A stretch of DNA of 64,000 bases. Origin: Rs1 sp038900335 (lineage in GTDB: Bacteria > Pseudomonadota > Gammaproteobacteria > Pseudomonadales > Balneatricaceae). The notes under the pieces were generated by a model. That model was not told the origin of the DNA, did not search any database, and saw nothing but the letters and a program-made list of their open reading frames with translations. Positions 1 through 8,209 of the stretch are shown here, one piece after another. Position 1 is the first letter of the stretch, and every line of letters starts with the position of its first letter. The translations under genes were made by a program, and so were the position numbers. The stretch covers positions 1-64,000 of the forward strand of contig JBBMRB010000019.1 in assembly GCA_038900335.1 (NCBI GenBank), written 5' to 3'.

Positions 1-958
1 CTGTATCATCGGTAGCGCCACCGCTCGCAATATCACTCAGCCCATTGACATCGTCATAGACATTGCTAATAACAGCTGTTTGTGTCGGTGCGCTGGTATC
101 AACTGTGAAATTTAGTGGCCCGTTAGGCGCACTTTCAGTAGAACCTTCTTGCTGTGCTGTGACTGTAATCGAATGAACAGCATCTTCTAATTCTGGAGAC
201 TGTATTTGCCAATTACCATCAGCATCAACAGTTGTTGTGGTAACAAGTACGTTATTATCATAGATTCGAATGATCGAGCCAGGTGTCGAACTACCTGAAT
301 AAATAGGTGTGGAATCATTAGTGAAACTGTTATTTGAAATCACTTCACGTGATCCAGCTAGGCCGTTAGAGTCCACATCATCAAATGCAGTAAAGCCTGT
401 TAAAGGCGGGGTGCTTGAGAGCCCCGTAAAAGGCCCTGTAGGCTCGCTCGACTCTGCTCTTAACAAAGTATCAAACACACTGTTTTCCAGGGTATTAGCG
501 CCTTGGGCTATGGTATCAAAATCTAATCCACTATCAATGCTTGAAGTATTGCCACGGCCAACTCGGACAAAACTACTGCCTTCACTACCGAGCTGTTGAT
601 CACCACCGCCTTGGTTACCTGCAGCTGTAGCCTCACCTATTGTGGTCGGATCTATACCTGCCAATAAAGCGGCTTGTATTGCTTCAACACTGGTTGGGTC
701 TATGGTAGATGTGTCTATCTCAGATGACTCTACTTCAGGTAACTCGTTAAATTGACCATTTTGAGCAGCCCATGACTCATTACCACCAATACTGACAGCG
801 ACACCGTTGTTATCGGTGATAACGACCTCGCCTCCTGCAGATACTTCAATAGTTTCTGTGGAATCGATGCTATCTCCTAATCGCAACTCCCTTGAACTAC
901 CATCTAATGAAACAACGATAGCTTTACCTATTAGAAACGTCACACGGCCAATAATCAT
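1..958 (-). CDS. LapA-like giant adhesin, N-terminal part (retention module, LapG-type site, Ig-like repeat); runs off left edge
   Basis: Reading down from ATG at 958 there is an open frame of 319 codons with no stop before the window edge. A good ribosome site (AAGGAG, at about 967-972) precedes the start. Residues 1 to about 60 begin MIIGRVTFLIGKAIVV and resemble the retention module of LapA-type adhesins, which holds the protein in the outer-membrane secretion pore. Residues 98-114 read LLAGIDPTTIGEATAAG, and the TAAG at 111-114 (DNA 617-628) matches the dialanine site cut by the periplasmic protease LapG in Pseudomonas LapA. From about residue 180 a Bap/Ig-like repeat begins (GSSTPGSIIRIYDN, then WQIQSPEL and a VDTSAPTQT linker). 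By analogy this is a type I secreted biofilm adhesin released when c-di-GMP falls. lapB/C/E, lapD and lapG are not in the window. The N-terminal identification is strong; full length and C-terminus are unseen. Confidence 0.85.
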   Translation of the reverse strand, partial: MIIGRVTFLIGKAIVVSLDGSSRELRLGDSIDSTETIEVSAGGEVVITDNNGVAVSIGGNESWAAQNGQFNELPEVESSEIDTSTIDPTSVEAIQAALLAGIDPTTIGEATAAGNQGGGDQQLGSEGSSFVRVGRGNTSSIDSGLDFDTIAQGANTLENSVFDTLLRAESSEPTGPFTGLSSTPPLTGFTAFDDVDSNGLAGSREVISNNSFTNDSTPIYSGSSTPGSIIRIYDNNVLVTTTTVDADGNWQIQSPELEDAVHSITVTAQQEGSTESAPNGPLNFTVDTSAPTQTAVISNVYDDVNGLSDIASGGATDDT

Positions 959-977
959 AGATCACTCCTTGATCTTA

Positions 978-1063
978 TTTTAAGAAAACGTAAATTGCTT
1001 AGCTAAAAAGCAGATATTATTTGTAACTGGTAAATAGTATAAACACCTAAAGTTTTCTTAAAA
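978..1063. repeat. 12-bp inverted repeat in adhesin/trxB divergent region
   Basis: TTTTAAGAAAAC at 978-989 is the exact reverse complement of GTTTTCTTAAAA at 1052-1063, with 62 bases between. It lies in the 272-base divergent gap between the adhesin start (958) and trxB (1231), upstream of the adhesin ATG. It could be a leader stem or a paired operator for the adhesin promoter. I know of no named regulator for this sequence. Confidence 0.5.
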
Positions 1064-1230
1064 AGTGTACCGAAGTACAGTCCTTATAGTTTTTAAGCTT
1101 CAACAACGTCTAATTTTGATAACATATGCGCCTATAGATCTTAACAAATATCGTTATTGAGACCCCTTTATCTTGAAAAGGCACTAAGCAGCCACATATA
1201 GAGTATATCGATTATTTAAGGAAACTAATT

Positions 1231-2181
1231 ATGAGCCAAACTCAACATCATCGCTTAATTATTTTAGGGTCTGGCCCTGCTGGCTATACCGCAGCTATTT
1301 ATGCGGCGCGTGCGAATTTAAACCCTGTCGTCATTACAGGAATGCAAGCAGGTGGCCAACTGACAACTACGACTGATGTCGATAACTGGCCTGGCGATGC
1401 ACAAGGCGTACAAGGGCCAGAGTTGATGCAGCGTATGCAGCAACATGCAGAGCGATTTGATACCAATGTTATTTTCGATCATATTAACAATGTATCACTG
1501 TCTGAAAAGCCATTCACCTTAACTGGCGATAGTGCTACCTATACCTGTGATGCACTTATTATCTGTACCGGTGCCTCTGCTCAATATTTAGGTCTTGACT
1601 CAGAAGAGAAATTCATGGGTAAAGGTGTTAGCGCCTGCGCCACATGCGATGGTTTTTTCTATAAAAAACAAAAAGTCGCTGTTATCGGTGGTGGAAACAC
1701 CGCTGTAGAAGAAGCACTGTATTTATCAAACATAGCTCAAGAAGTCACCCTCGTTCATAGACGCGACTCTCTTCGTGCTGAGAAAATTTTACAAGATAAA
1801 CTATTCGAACGTGAAAAAAACGGTAATATCAATATTATCTGGGATACTCAGTTAGAAGAAGTACTAGGCGATGACATGGGTGTCACTGGTATTCGTATTA
1901 AGAATATCAAGACAGACGAAGTGAGTGAATTAGAGGTTGCCGGCACATTTATCGCTATTGGCCACAAACCTAATACTGATCTTTTTGCTGATCAACTCAC
2001 GATGAAAGATGGCTATTTAACCATTAATTCTGGATTAAATGGCAACGCAACACAAACTAGCATTGAAGGTGTTTTCGCCGCTGGCGATGTCTGTGATCAT
2101 ATATATCGCCAAGCGGTTACCTCAGCCGGCTTTGGCTGCATGGCAGCCCTAGATGCTGAAAAATACTTAGACGACTTGTAA
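1231..2181 (+). CDS. trxB: Thioredoxin reductase (NADPH)
   Basis: Flavoenzyme that passes electrons from NADPH through FAD and a redox disulfide to thioredoxin in the cytoplasm. The 316-residue protein is close to the 321 of E. coli. The FAD-binding GSGPAG motif is at residues 13-18, the redox-active CATCDG motif has Cys136 and Cys139 (same positions as in E. coli), the NADPH-binding GGGNTA is at 153-158, and the C-terminal FAD motif GVFAAGDV is present. The start follows an AAGGAAAC ribosome site. It is followed after 54 bases by a peroxiredoxin gene, which suggests a shared role in thiol-based peroxide defence, although direct coupling is an inference. Confidence 0.97.
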   Translation: MSQTQHHRLIILGSGPAGYTAAIYAARANLNPVVITGMQAGGQLTTTTDVDNWPGDAQGVQGPELMQRMQQHAERFDTNVIFDHINNVSLSEKPFTLTGDSATYTCDALIICTGASAQYLGLDSEEKFMGKGVSACATCDGFFYKKQKVAVIGGGNTAVEEALYLSNIAQEVTLVHRRDSLRAEKILQDKLFEREKNGNINIIWDTQLEEVLGDDMGVTGIRIKNIKTDEVSELEVAGTFIAIGHKPNTDLFADQLTMKDGYLTINSGLNGNATQTSIEGVFAAGDVCDHIYRQAVTSAGFGCMAALDAEKYLDDL

Positions 2182-2235
2182 GCTAGCTAATAACTTAACA
2201 CTCTTTTTTATTTAATCACAACGGTGGGTAAAATA

Positions 2236-2715
2236 ATGATAGAAATTGGTCAGAAAATTGCGAATATCACACTAAAAACCATGGCCGAAAACGGTCCACA
2301 AGCATATGAAACACTAACAAATTTTACAGGTAAAAAAGTTGTATTATTTGCTGTTCCAGGTGCATTCACACCAACATGCAGTGCTGCGCACTTACCTGGT
2401 TTTGTCGTTCAATATGACGAGATAATAGCGACAGGTGTTGATATAGTCGCCTGTGTTTCTGTCAATGACGTATTTGTCATGGACGCATGGGGGAAAAGCT
2501 CTAACGCAGAAAACATCACTATGCTGGCTGATGGTAACGGTTTATTTACCCAAGCTGTTGGTCTTGAACTTGATGCGACAGGGTTTGATATGGGCGCACG
2601 CTCAAAGCGCTACGCCATGATCATTGACAATGGTATCGTCACTCATCTTGCCGTTGACTCAGCAGGATTAGAAAATTCAAGTGCTCAAGCTGTGTTAAAG
2701 ATACTGTCCAAGTAA
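2236..2715 (+). CDS. Peroxiredoxin, Prx5/AhpE-type (alkyl hydroperoxide reductase/TSA family)
   Basis: Thiol peroxidase that reduces H2O2 and organic hydroperoxides. The active-site signature PGAFTPTCSAAHLPGF is present with the peroxidatic Cys48, as in the Prx5 subgroup (glutaredoxin- or thioredoxin-dependent). Length is 159 residues, typical for single-domain Prx5. No glutaredoxin domain is fused. I chose ATG 2236 because GGTGGG lies at proper spacing upstream; an in-frame GTG at 2224 has no ribosome site. It sits directly after trxB, so thioredoxin may be the reductant, but that is inferred from position only. Confidence 0.9.
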   Translation: MIEIGQKIANITLKTMAENGPQAYETLTNFTGKKVVLFAVPGAFTPTCSAAHLPGFVVQYDEIIATGVDIVACVSVNDVFVMDAWGKSSNAENITMLADGNGLFTQAVGLELDATGFDMGARSKRYAMIIDNGIVTHLAVDSAGLENSSAQAVLKILSK

Positions 2716-2808
2716 ATAATGGATCAACCCTTCACGAGAGCAGCAGGCACACCCGGCTACTCTCATTTATTGCGCACTGCGTGCATCAGATAATGGCAAA
2801 CAGTAATC

Positions 2809-3486
2809 ATGATTCCTTGGTTAGCTGAAAACGACACCCTATTCCCTTCTATAGATAGCGCACTAACCGAACCTAATGGCTTATTAGCGGTGGGTGGTGA
2901 TTTAAGTGAACAGCGATTGATATCCGCCTATACCAAAGGTATTTTTCCATGGTTCAATCAAGGTGAACCTATACTTTGGTGGTCACCAGCACCTAGATGC
3001 GTGCTATACCCGCAAGATTTACATATTTCAAAAAGTTTAGCTAAATGCATAAGACAGCAAAAATTTACTGTCACTTTTGATCAAAACTTTAACGATATCA
3101 TCAACCACTGCTCTGATTCGCGAAAATCACAAGAGGGTACGTGGATAACAGATGACATGAAAGCTGCTTATAATAAACTGTTTAAACTTGGCTGTGCACA
3201 CAGTGTTGAAGTTTGGCATAATGAGATGATAGTCGGTGGGCTTTATGGCCTCTCGTTTGGCGGGATTTTTTTTGGTGAATCCATGTTTAGCTATCAAACC
3301 AATGCGTCTAAAGTAGGTTTTTGCGCACTAATAAACAAATTAAAAGATGAAAATTTTTCGCTCATCGACTGTCAGGTACACAGTACACATCTAGCAAGTT
3401 TAGGTGCTATTAACATAACAAGAGAAAAATTCTTAGAGCATATTAATAACAACCATGATAAAAAAGATGCTTGGCTTAGTGTGTAA
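2809..3486 (+). CDS. aat: Leucyl/phenylalanyl-tRNA--protein transferase
   Basis: Attaches Leu or Phe from charged tRNA to N-terminal Arg/Lys of proteins, marking them for ClpAP through ClpS (bacterial N-degron pathway). The 225-residue length fits the family (E. coli 234). Family-typical stretches visible are FPSIDSALTEPNGLLAVGGD near residues 12-31, GIFPWFNQGEPILWWSP around 44-60, and GGLYGLSFGGIFFGESMFS around 143-161. It is followed by bpt and infA, the usual gammaproteobacterial order. clpA and clpS, often nearby, are not seen here. Confidence 0.95.
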   Translation: MIPWLAENDTLFPSIDSALTEPNGLLAVGGDLSEQRLISAYTKGIFPWFNQGEPILWWSPAPRCVLYPQDLHISKSLAKCIRQQKFTVTFDQNFNDIINHCSDSRKSQEGTWITDDMKAAYNKLFKLGCAHSVEVWHNEMIVGGLYGLSFGGIFFGESMFSYQTNASKVGFCALINKLKDENFSLIDCQVHSTHLASLGAINITREKFLEHINNNHDKKDAWLSV

Positions 3487-3604
3487 GTAGCATAAAAAGA
3501 CGCTTCTAGTTAAATTAGTGGAACGAACGCCCGAACAAAAATTTTACAACACACGACAAACCCTTTAATCTAGCTATTTTTTCAGCGATGTTAACTGTTA
3601 CCAT

Positions 3605-4315
3605 ATGTCTAAATTAGAAAACATTCGATTTTTTTCAACCCCTGAACACCCGTGTAGCTATCTTGATAATCAATCAGCAAAAACCATTTTTGTTGACCCT
3701 GAGCAAGTTATAGACAGCTCACTTTATTTACAATTATCAGAACTAGGCTTTCGACGCAGCGGCTCCCATGTATACAGGCCTTATTGTGACGATTGCCAGT
3801 CGTGCGTCTCGATCCGTATACCAACAAAGCACTATGAGCTGACTTCTTCGCAAAAAAGAATCTACAATAAGAACAAAGATTTGGTCATCACACAAACAAA
3901 CACTAAATTTAGCGATGAATATTACCAGCTTTATGAGCAATATATTAATGTACGCCATAGTGATGGCGATATGTTTCCACCCTCAAAAGAGCAATTTGAA
4001 AGTTTTCTAGTGAGCTCTGATCAAAAAAGCAGTTTTTATGAGTTTCGCCTCCCCTGCGGAAAATTAATCGCAGTCGCTCTTGTCGATTTAATCGACAATG
4101 GGATGTCTGCGGTTTATAGTTTTTACGACCCTAATGAAGTAAAAAGAAGCTTGGGCACGTATGCTATTTTATGGCAGATTAAAGAAAACACCAAGCAAGA
4201 GCTCAAGTATTTATACCTAGGCTACTGGGTTAAAAACTGCCAAAAAATGAATTATAAGATCAATTTTAAGCCTGTAGAGCTTCTCATCAATGGCCGCTGG
4301 ATGTTAAGCAATTAA
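3605..4315 (+). CDS. bpt: Aspartate/glutamate leucyltransferase (N-end rule, ATE1-like)
   Basis: Transfers Leu from tRNA to N-terminal Asp/Glu, the second N-degron tagging enzyme. 236 residues, normal for the family. The N-terminal PEHPCSYL segment and the YRPYCDDCQSCVSIRIP cysteine cluster (about residues 58-74) are hallmarks, and the C-terminal half has the GNAT-like core (YSFYDPNE, YLYLGYWV). It lies 118 bases after aat, which makes a complete two-enzyme N-degron tagging block. Confidence 0.94.
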   Translation: MSKLENIRFFSTPEHPCSYLDNQSAKTIFVDPEQVIDSSLYLQLSELGFRRSGSHVYRPYCDDCQSCVSIRIPTKHYELTSSQKRIYNKNKDLVITQTNTKFSDEYYQLYEQYINVRHSDGDMFPPSKEQFESFLVSSDQKSSFYEFRLPCGKLIAVALVDLIDNGMSAVYSFYDPNEVKRSLGTYAILWQIKENTKQELKYLYLGYWVKNCQKMNYKINFKPVELLINGRWMLSN

Positions 4316-4496
4316 CTGTCATTTCAAGCAACAACAGCAAAAAACTAGCTACTATTATCAATTTATTGCAAGTAAAAGCATAATTTTTAATTAAGTATGA
4401 TAATTCCTTTGAAATTTTTTGATATATTTGGCAGAATACTGGCCGCTTCGTAGTGGGTTGTTAGCCCATTCAGCACTTTCCACAGGTAGGTAATTA

Positions 4497-4715
4497 ATGT
4501 CTAAAGAAGAAAGCATAGAAATGGAAGGCACTGTAGTTGATACACTGCCTAATACAATGTTCCGCGTTGAGCTAGAAAACGGCCATGTTGTCACTGCTCA
4601 CATTTCCGGAAAAATGCGTAAGAATTACATCCGTATTCTTACTGGTGATAAAGTAAAAGTTGAATTAACACCTTATGATCTTAATAAAGGTCGTATTGTT
4701 TACCGAGCTCGCTAA
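4497..4715 (+). CDS. infA: Translation initiation factor IF-1
   Basis: Essential S1/OB-fold factor that binds the 30S A site during initiation. The 72-residue product (MSKEESIEMEGTVVDTLPNT at the start, GRIVYRAR at the end) is essentially the standard gammaproteobacterial IF-1. A purine-rich AGGTAGGT precedes the ATG. It closes the aat-bpt-infA block and is followed by a strong hairpin shared with the convergent small gene. Confidence 0.98.
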   Translation: MSKEESIEMEGTVVDTLPNTMFRVELENGHVVTAHISGKMRKNYIRILTGDKVKVELTPYDLNKGRIVYRAR

Positions 4716-4777
4716 ACACTGATTATTTTCTAAGATAATATATTTTTAATGTACTCACATGAAATATCATTATTTTA

Positions 4778-4815
4778 GATAAACAAAAGGCAGCCCTCGC
4801 TGCCTTTTGTTTATC
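4778..4815. terminator. Bidirectional terminator between infA and the 60-residue gene
   Basis: GATAAACAAAAGGCAG (4778-4793) and its exact reverse complement (4800-4815) form a 16-bp stem with a 6-base loop. The A-rich and T-rich flanks of the stem give a U tract in both directions, which suits the two convergent genes on either side. Confidence 0.9.
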
Positions 4816-4827
4816 TATAACTTCAAT

Positions 4828-5010
4828 TTAATGAAGCTCATCGTATTTTTTTCTAATTGCAATTAACTGCGGCTGTATATCTAAAGGCGCATGATTCATC
4901 GCCTGTTCAAATAATTCTTTATTCTCTTCACTGAGTCTTTCATCCTCAGACATTTTTGTTAATTTTTGCATTGCTTCAACAAACTTCGGATGATAAATAT
5001 CTTTACTCAT
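4828..5010 (-). CDS. Small acidic hypothetical protein, 60 residues
   Basis: I do not recognise a family. The ATG at 5010 has a good ribosome site (AAAAGGTAGGCG just upstream) and the gene ends just before a strong terminator, so it is likely real. The product starts MSKDIYHPKFVEAMQKLTKM, is charged, helical in character, has no membrane segment or cysteine, and contains the segment SEDERLSEENKELFEQAM. It stands alone, convergent with infA. Confidence 0.6.
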   Translation of the reverse strand: MSKDIYHPKFVEAMQKLTKMSEDERLSEENKELFEQAMNHAPLDIQPQLIAIRKKYDELH

Positions 5011-5253
5011 AACGCCTACCTTTTAATTCTTGCCGGTCATAGCTCCAATTCATTTAGATTATTTTGTTAAATAACCAAAAGAAATAAATCAACAGCTAAC
5101 TTTAATTGCCATTTTACCTTACTTAGATCGCTAATAATGTCTTTTTTAAAGCTAATTCCTAATTATTTTGCGCTATTGTCTTGTCCAACCAAACAACAGC
5201 CCATAGAATACTAAACAATTAAATATCCCTCTATGTAAAGGCTTTACTCTATT

Positions 5254-6972
5254 ATGCGCGCCAGCAAATTTTTAATTGCTACACTTAAAGAAACACCATC
5301 CGATGCAGAAGTTATCAGCCACCAATTAATGCTGCGTGCTGGTATGATTAGAAAATCAGCATCAGGTTTATACTCATGGCTACCGTTCGGCTTAAAAGCC
5401 GTTAGGAAAGTCGAAGCGATCATTCGCGATGAAATGAATAAAGCAGGATCACAAGAAGTCCTAATGCCCGCTGTGCAACCTGCAGAGCTGTGGCAAGAAT
5501 CAGGTCGCTGGGAAGAATATGGCCCAGAACTGCTTCGCATGAAAGACCGACACAACAGAGACTTCTGCCTGGGCCCGACCCACGAAGAAGTTATCACTGA
5601 TATCGTTAAAAAGGAATTGCGCAGCTACAAACAGCTACCCGTTAACTTTTATCAAATTCAAACAAAATTCAGAGATGAAATACGCCCTAGGTTCGGTGTC
5701 ATGCGCTCTCGTGAATTCATCATGAAAGATGCCTACTCATTCCATATTGACGAAGACTCTTTAAAAACAACATACCAAGAAATGTTTGATGCCTACGTCA
5801 ATATTTTCGATAGACTAGGACTAGATTATCGACCTGTTATCGCAGACAACGGCTCTATCGGCGGTTCTGGCTCTCATGAGTTTCATGTTTTAGCTCAATC
5901 TGGTGAAGACGACATCGCCTTTTCTGACCAAAGCGATTACGCCGCCAATGTTGAATCAGCTGAAGCTATAGCGCCATCAACTGAGCGCGCCCAACCAAGC
6001 CAAGAGCTAACAATGGTTGATACCCCTAACGCCAAAACGATTGCCGCTCTTGTAGAACAGTTTGATTTGCCAATTGAAAAAACCGTGAAAACGTTATTTG
6101 TCGAAGCGAGTGAAGAAAGCGAATTTGAACTAGTTGCGCTACTTGTTCGTGGCGATCATGATTTAAATGAAATCAAGGCTGAAAAATGCAGTGCAGTTAA
6201 AGCCCCGTTAACCTTTGCCACAGCGCAGCAACTACTAGACACTGTTGGCGCAAGCGCTGGCTCTTTAGGCCCTATCGGCCTTAAAGTTCCTGTTATTATT
6301 GATAGAAGCGTTGCTGTAATGTCTGATTTTGGCGCTGGCGCTAACATTGATGACAAACACTATTTCGGTATTAACTGGGAAAGAGATTTAGCGACACCTG
6401 AAATTGCCGACCTACGCAACGTTCAAGAAGGTGACCCTAGCCCTTGTGGCAAAGGCTCTCTTTCTATCAAGCGCGGCATTGAAGTGGGCCATGTTTTCCA
6501 ACTGGGTCTTAAATACTCTCAAACAATGAACGCAACAGTACTTGATGACAACGGCAAAGCACAGAATATGCACATGGGTTGCTACGGTATTGGTGTGACC
6601 CGCGTGGTCGCTGCCGCTATTGAGCAGAACAATGATGAGAACGGCATTATCTGGCCAAAGAACCTAGCACCATTTGATATTGCCCTAGTGCCTTTAAACT
6701 ATGACAAATCAGACGATGTTAAAACCACCACAGATCAGCTTTATAACGAGCTTATCGCTGCAGGTGTTGATGTTTTCTTAGACGATCGCAAAGAGCGCCC
6801 AGGCGTTAAATTTGCCGATATGGAATTAATGGGCATGCCACATAGAGTAGTGATTTCAGATCGCGGCATCAAAGCGGGCACTTTTGAATACAAAGGTAGA
6901 ACAGACGCTGAAAAGCAAGACATCAGTATTGAAAATGTCTGTGACAACCTGCTTAACAAAATCAGAGCATAA
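5254..6972 (+). CDS. proS: Prolyl-tRNA synthetase, bacterial type with editing domain
   Basis: Class II synthetase that charges tRNA-Pro and clears misacylated Ala-tRNA-Pro. 572 residues, the full bacterial ProS length. The N-terminal catalytic part shows GLYSWLPFGLKAVRKVE and the class II motif region FRDEIRPRFGVMRSREF (about residues 142-158). The inserted editing (YbaK-like) domain spans about 230-400, the catalytic core resumes with MGCYGIGVTRV, and the anticodon-binding domain follows with VFLDDRKERPGVKFADME. The next gene starts 3 bases after the stop. Confidence 0.97.
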   Translation: MRASKFLIATLKETPSDAEVISHQLMLRAGMIRKSASGLYSWLPFGLKAVRKVEAIIRDEMNKAGSQEVLMPAVQPAELWQESGRWEEYGPELLRMKDRHNRDFCLGPTHEEVITDIVKKELRSYKQLPVNFYQIQTKFRDEIRPRFGVMRSREFIMKDAYSFHIDEDSLKTTYQEMFDAYVNIFDRLGLDYRPVIADNGSIGGSGSHEFHVLAQSGEDDIAFSDQSDYAANVESAEAIAPSTERAQPSQELTMVDTPNAKTIAALVEQFDLPIEKTVKTLFVEASEESEFELVALLVRGDHDLNEIKAEKCSAVKAPLTFATAQQLLDTVGASAGSLGPIGLKVPVIIDRSVAVMSDFGAGANIDDKHYFGINWERDLATPEIADLRNVQEGDPSPCGKGSLSIKRGIEVGHVFQLGLKYSQTMNATVLDDNGKAQNMHMGCYGIGVTRVVAAAIEQNNDENGIIWPKNLAPFDIALVPLNYDKSDDVKTTTDQLYNELIAAGVDVFLDDRKERPGVKFADMELMGMPHRVVISDRGIKAGTFEYKGRTDAEKQDISIENVCDNLLNKIRA

Positions 6973-6975
6973 GCA

Positions 6976-7542
6976 TTGTCTTCATTTAAGCGGTCTTTAT
7001 TGACCGCTTTTCTCTTTTTTTTCCACTCAACTCTACTCGCTCAGCAATTAGCAGACATTAGCCCCGCTATGCGAGCAGCTCTAAAGAAATCATTTGCACA
7101 GGCCTCCAGCTTCCCAGACCGCTTTGAAGCCGAAGTTTGGCTGATTGATATGTCCGGGCGCATAGAGCACCTTGTAAGCGACAAGTTAGAGCGCATTCGT
7201 ATACTAAAAGCCGTTCACGCTAACGCATCTGCACAGCAACTCCCTATTGATATTGTCCTTAGCCTAATAGAAACAGAAAGTCATTTTGATCGCTTTGCAC
7301 TCTCCCCAGCTGGAGCACAAGGCCTTATGCAAATCATGCCTTTTTGGAAAAAAGAAATAGGAGAAGCGCAAGACAACCTTATCGATATAGACACTAACAT
7401 CCGCTATGGCAGCTCAATTTTACGGCATTATCTGGATATTGAAAATGGTGATATGAGCAAAGCCCTTGCCAGATATAACGGCTCTAGAGGCAAGAGCATT
7501 TATCCCGACAAAGTCTTCTCCTACCAACAAAAATACCAGTGA
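6976..7542 (+). CDS. Periplasmic soluble lytic transglycosylase (SLT domain)
   Basis: Cleaves peptidoglycan glycan strands to give 1,6-anhydro ends. The 188-residue protein starts at TTG, 3 bases after the proS stop, so it is probably co-transcribed with proS. A signal peptide (residues 1-22, ending LLAQQ) exports it. The SLT domain covers about 85-185, with catalytic Glu101 in IETESHF and the family segment SPAGAQGLMQIMPFW at 110-124, then ARYNGS near 165-170. It lacks the large N-terminal superhelix of Slt70, so it resembles the compact SLT-domain enzymes. Confidence 0.88.
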   Translation: MSSFKRSLLTAFLFFFHSTLLAQQLADISPAMRAALKKSFAQASSFPDRFEAEVWLIDMSGRIEHLVSDKLERIRILKAVHANASAQQLPIDIVLSLIETESHFDRFALSPAGAQGLMQIMPFWKKEIGEAQDNLIDIDTNIRYGSSILRHYLDIENGDMSKALARYNGSRGKSIYPDKVFSYQQKYQ

Positions 7543-7570
7543 TTATAAAATAGATTACTAATTCCAGCTA

Positions 7571-7603
7571 ATACTTGACTAAAATACTAGGTTTATAGAT
7601 AAT
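7571..7603 (+). promoter_or_regulatory. iscR-suf promoter with overlapping type-1 IscR-like site
   Basis: TTGACT (7575-7580), a 17-base spacer and GATAAT (7598-7603) form a good sigma-70 promoter 31 bases upstream of the iscR ATG (7634). The first 16 bases from 7571, ATACTTGACTAAAATA, match all positions of the left part of the E. coli type-1 IscR consensus as I remember it; over the full 25 bases (7571-7595) I count about 20 matches. The site covers the -35 box, as at E. coli iscR, so repression by [2Fe-2S]-IscR is expected. Confidence 0.72.
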
Positions 7604-7633
7604 TGATTACTTATTAGTATTTATGGATGATTT

Positions 7634-8101
7634 ATGCGCCTAACCACCAAAGGAAGATACGCTGTAACTGCTATGCTAGATCTGGCTCTTCATACTCAAG
7701 ATGGGCCAATAAGCCTAGCTTGCATATCTGACAGACAAGGTATTTCACTCTCTTATTTAGAACAATTGTTTTCTAAACTCAAGAAGAGTTTGCTTGTTAT
7801 GAGTATCAGAGGCCCAGGTGGCGGCTATCAGCTTAATGCTCAAGCGAGCAGTATCAGTGTCGCGCAAATAATTGATGCCGTAAATGAGTCAATAGATGCA
7901 ACAAACTGTGGTGGCAGCGGAGATTGCCAACAAGGCGACTTTTGCCTTACACACCATCTATGGACTGATTTAAGCGAGCAGATCCATAACTTCTTAAACG
8001 GCATTACTTTGGCTGATTTAGTCAAAAGAAAAGACATCGCCTTTATTGCGATGCGTCAAGATAATACGCAAGACCTAAATTTTAGGCAAAATGTAAATTA
8101 G
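7634..8101 (+). CDS. iscR: Fe-S cluster-sensing regulator IscR (Rrf2 family)
   Basis: Winged-helix regulator that ligates a [2Fe-2S] cluster and adjusts Fe-S assembly genes to demand. 155 residues. The N-terminal MRLTTKGRYAVTAMLDLALH and the wing RGPGGGYQL are typical. The cluster ligands Cys92, Cys98, Cys104 and His107 fall at the same positions as in E. coli IscR (motif NCGGSGDCQQGDFCLTHHLW), which separates it from other Rrf2 proteins. It is the first gene of the suf cluster, 108 bases before sufB. Confidence 0.95.
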   Translation: MRLTTKGRYAVTAMLDLALHTQDGPISLACISDRQGISLSYLEQLFSKLKKSLLVMSIRGPGGGYQLNAQASSISVAQIIDAVNESIDATNCGGSGDCQQGDFCLTHHLWTDLSEQIHNFLNGITLADLVKRKDIAFIAMRQDNTQDLNFRQNVN

Positions 8102-8209
8102 TTTCTTGGTTATCACCTAAAATCACATCAGCCAAAAGAGCGTGAACTGATTTTTACGAACAAGCATAACCTTGCACAAAGAACCCGGTAAACAAAACGA
8201 GCAATTGCA

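Noticed and set aside
309..599. Plus-strand frame of 96 codons in the first kilobase
   Set aside because: It lies opposite the adhesin reading frame, which has the retention module and a good ribosome site. The plus-strand product has no recognisable feature.
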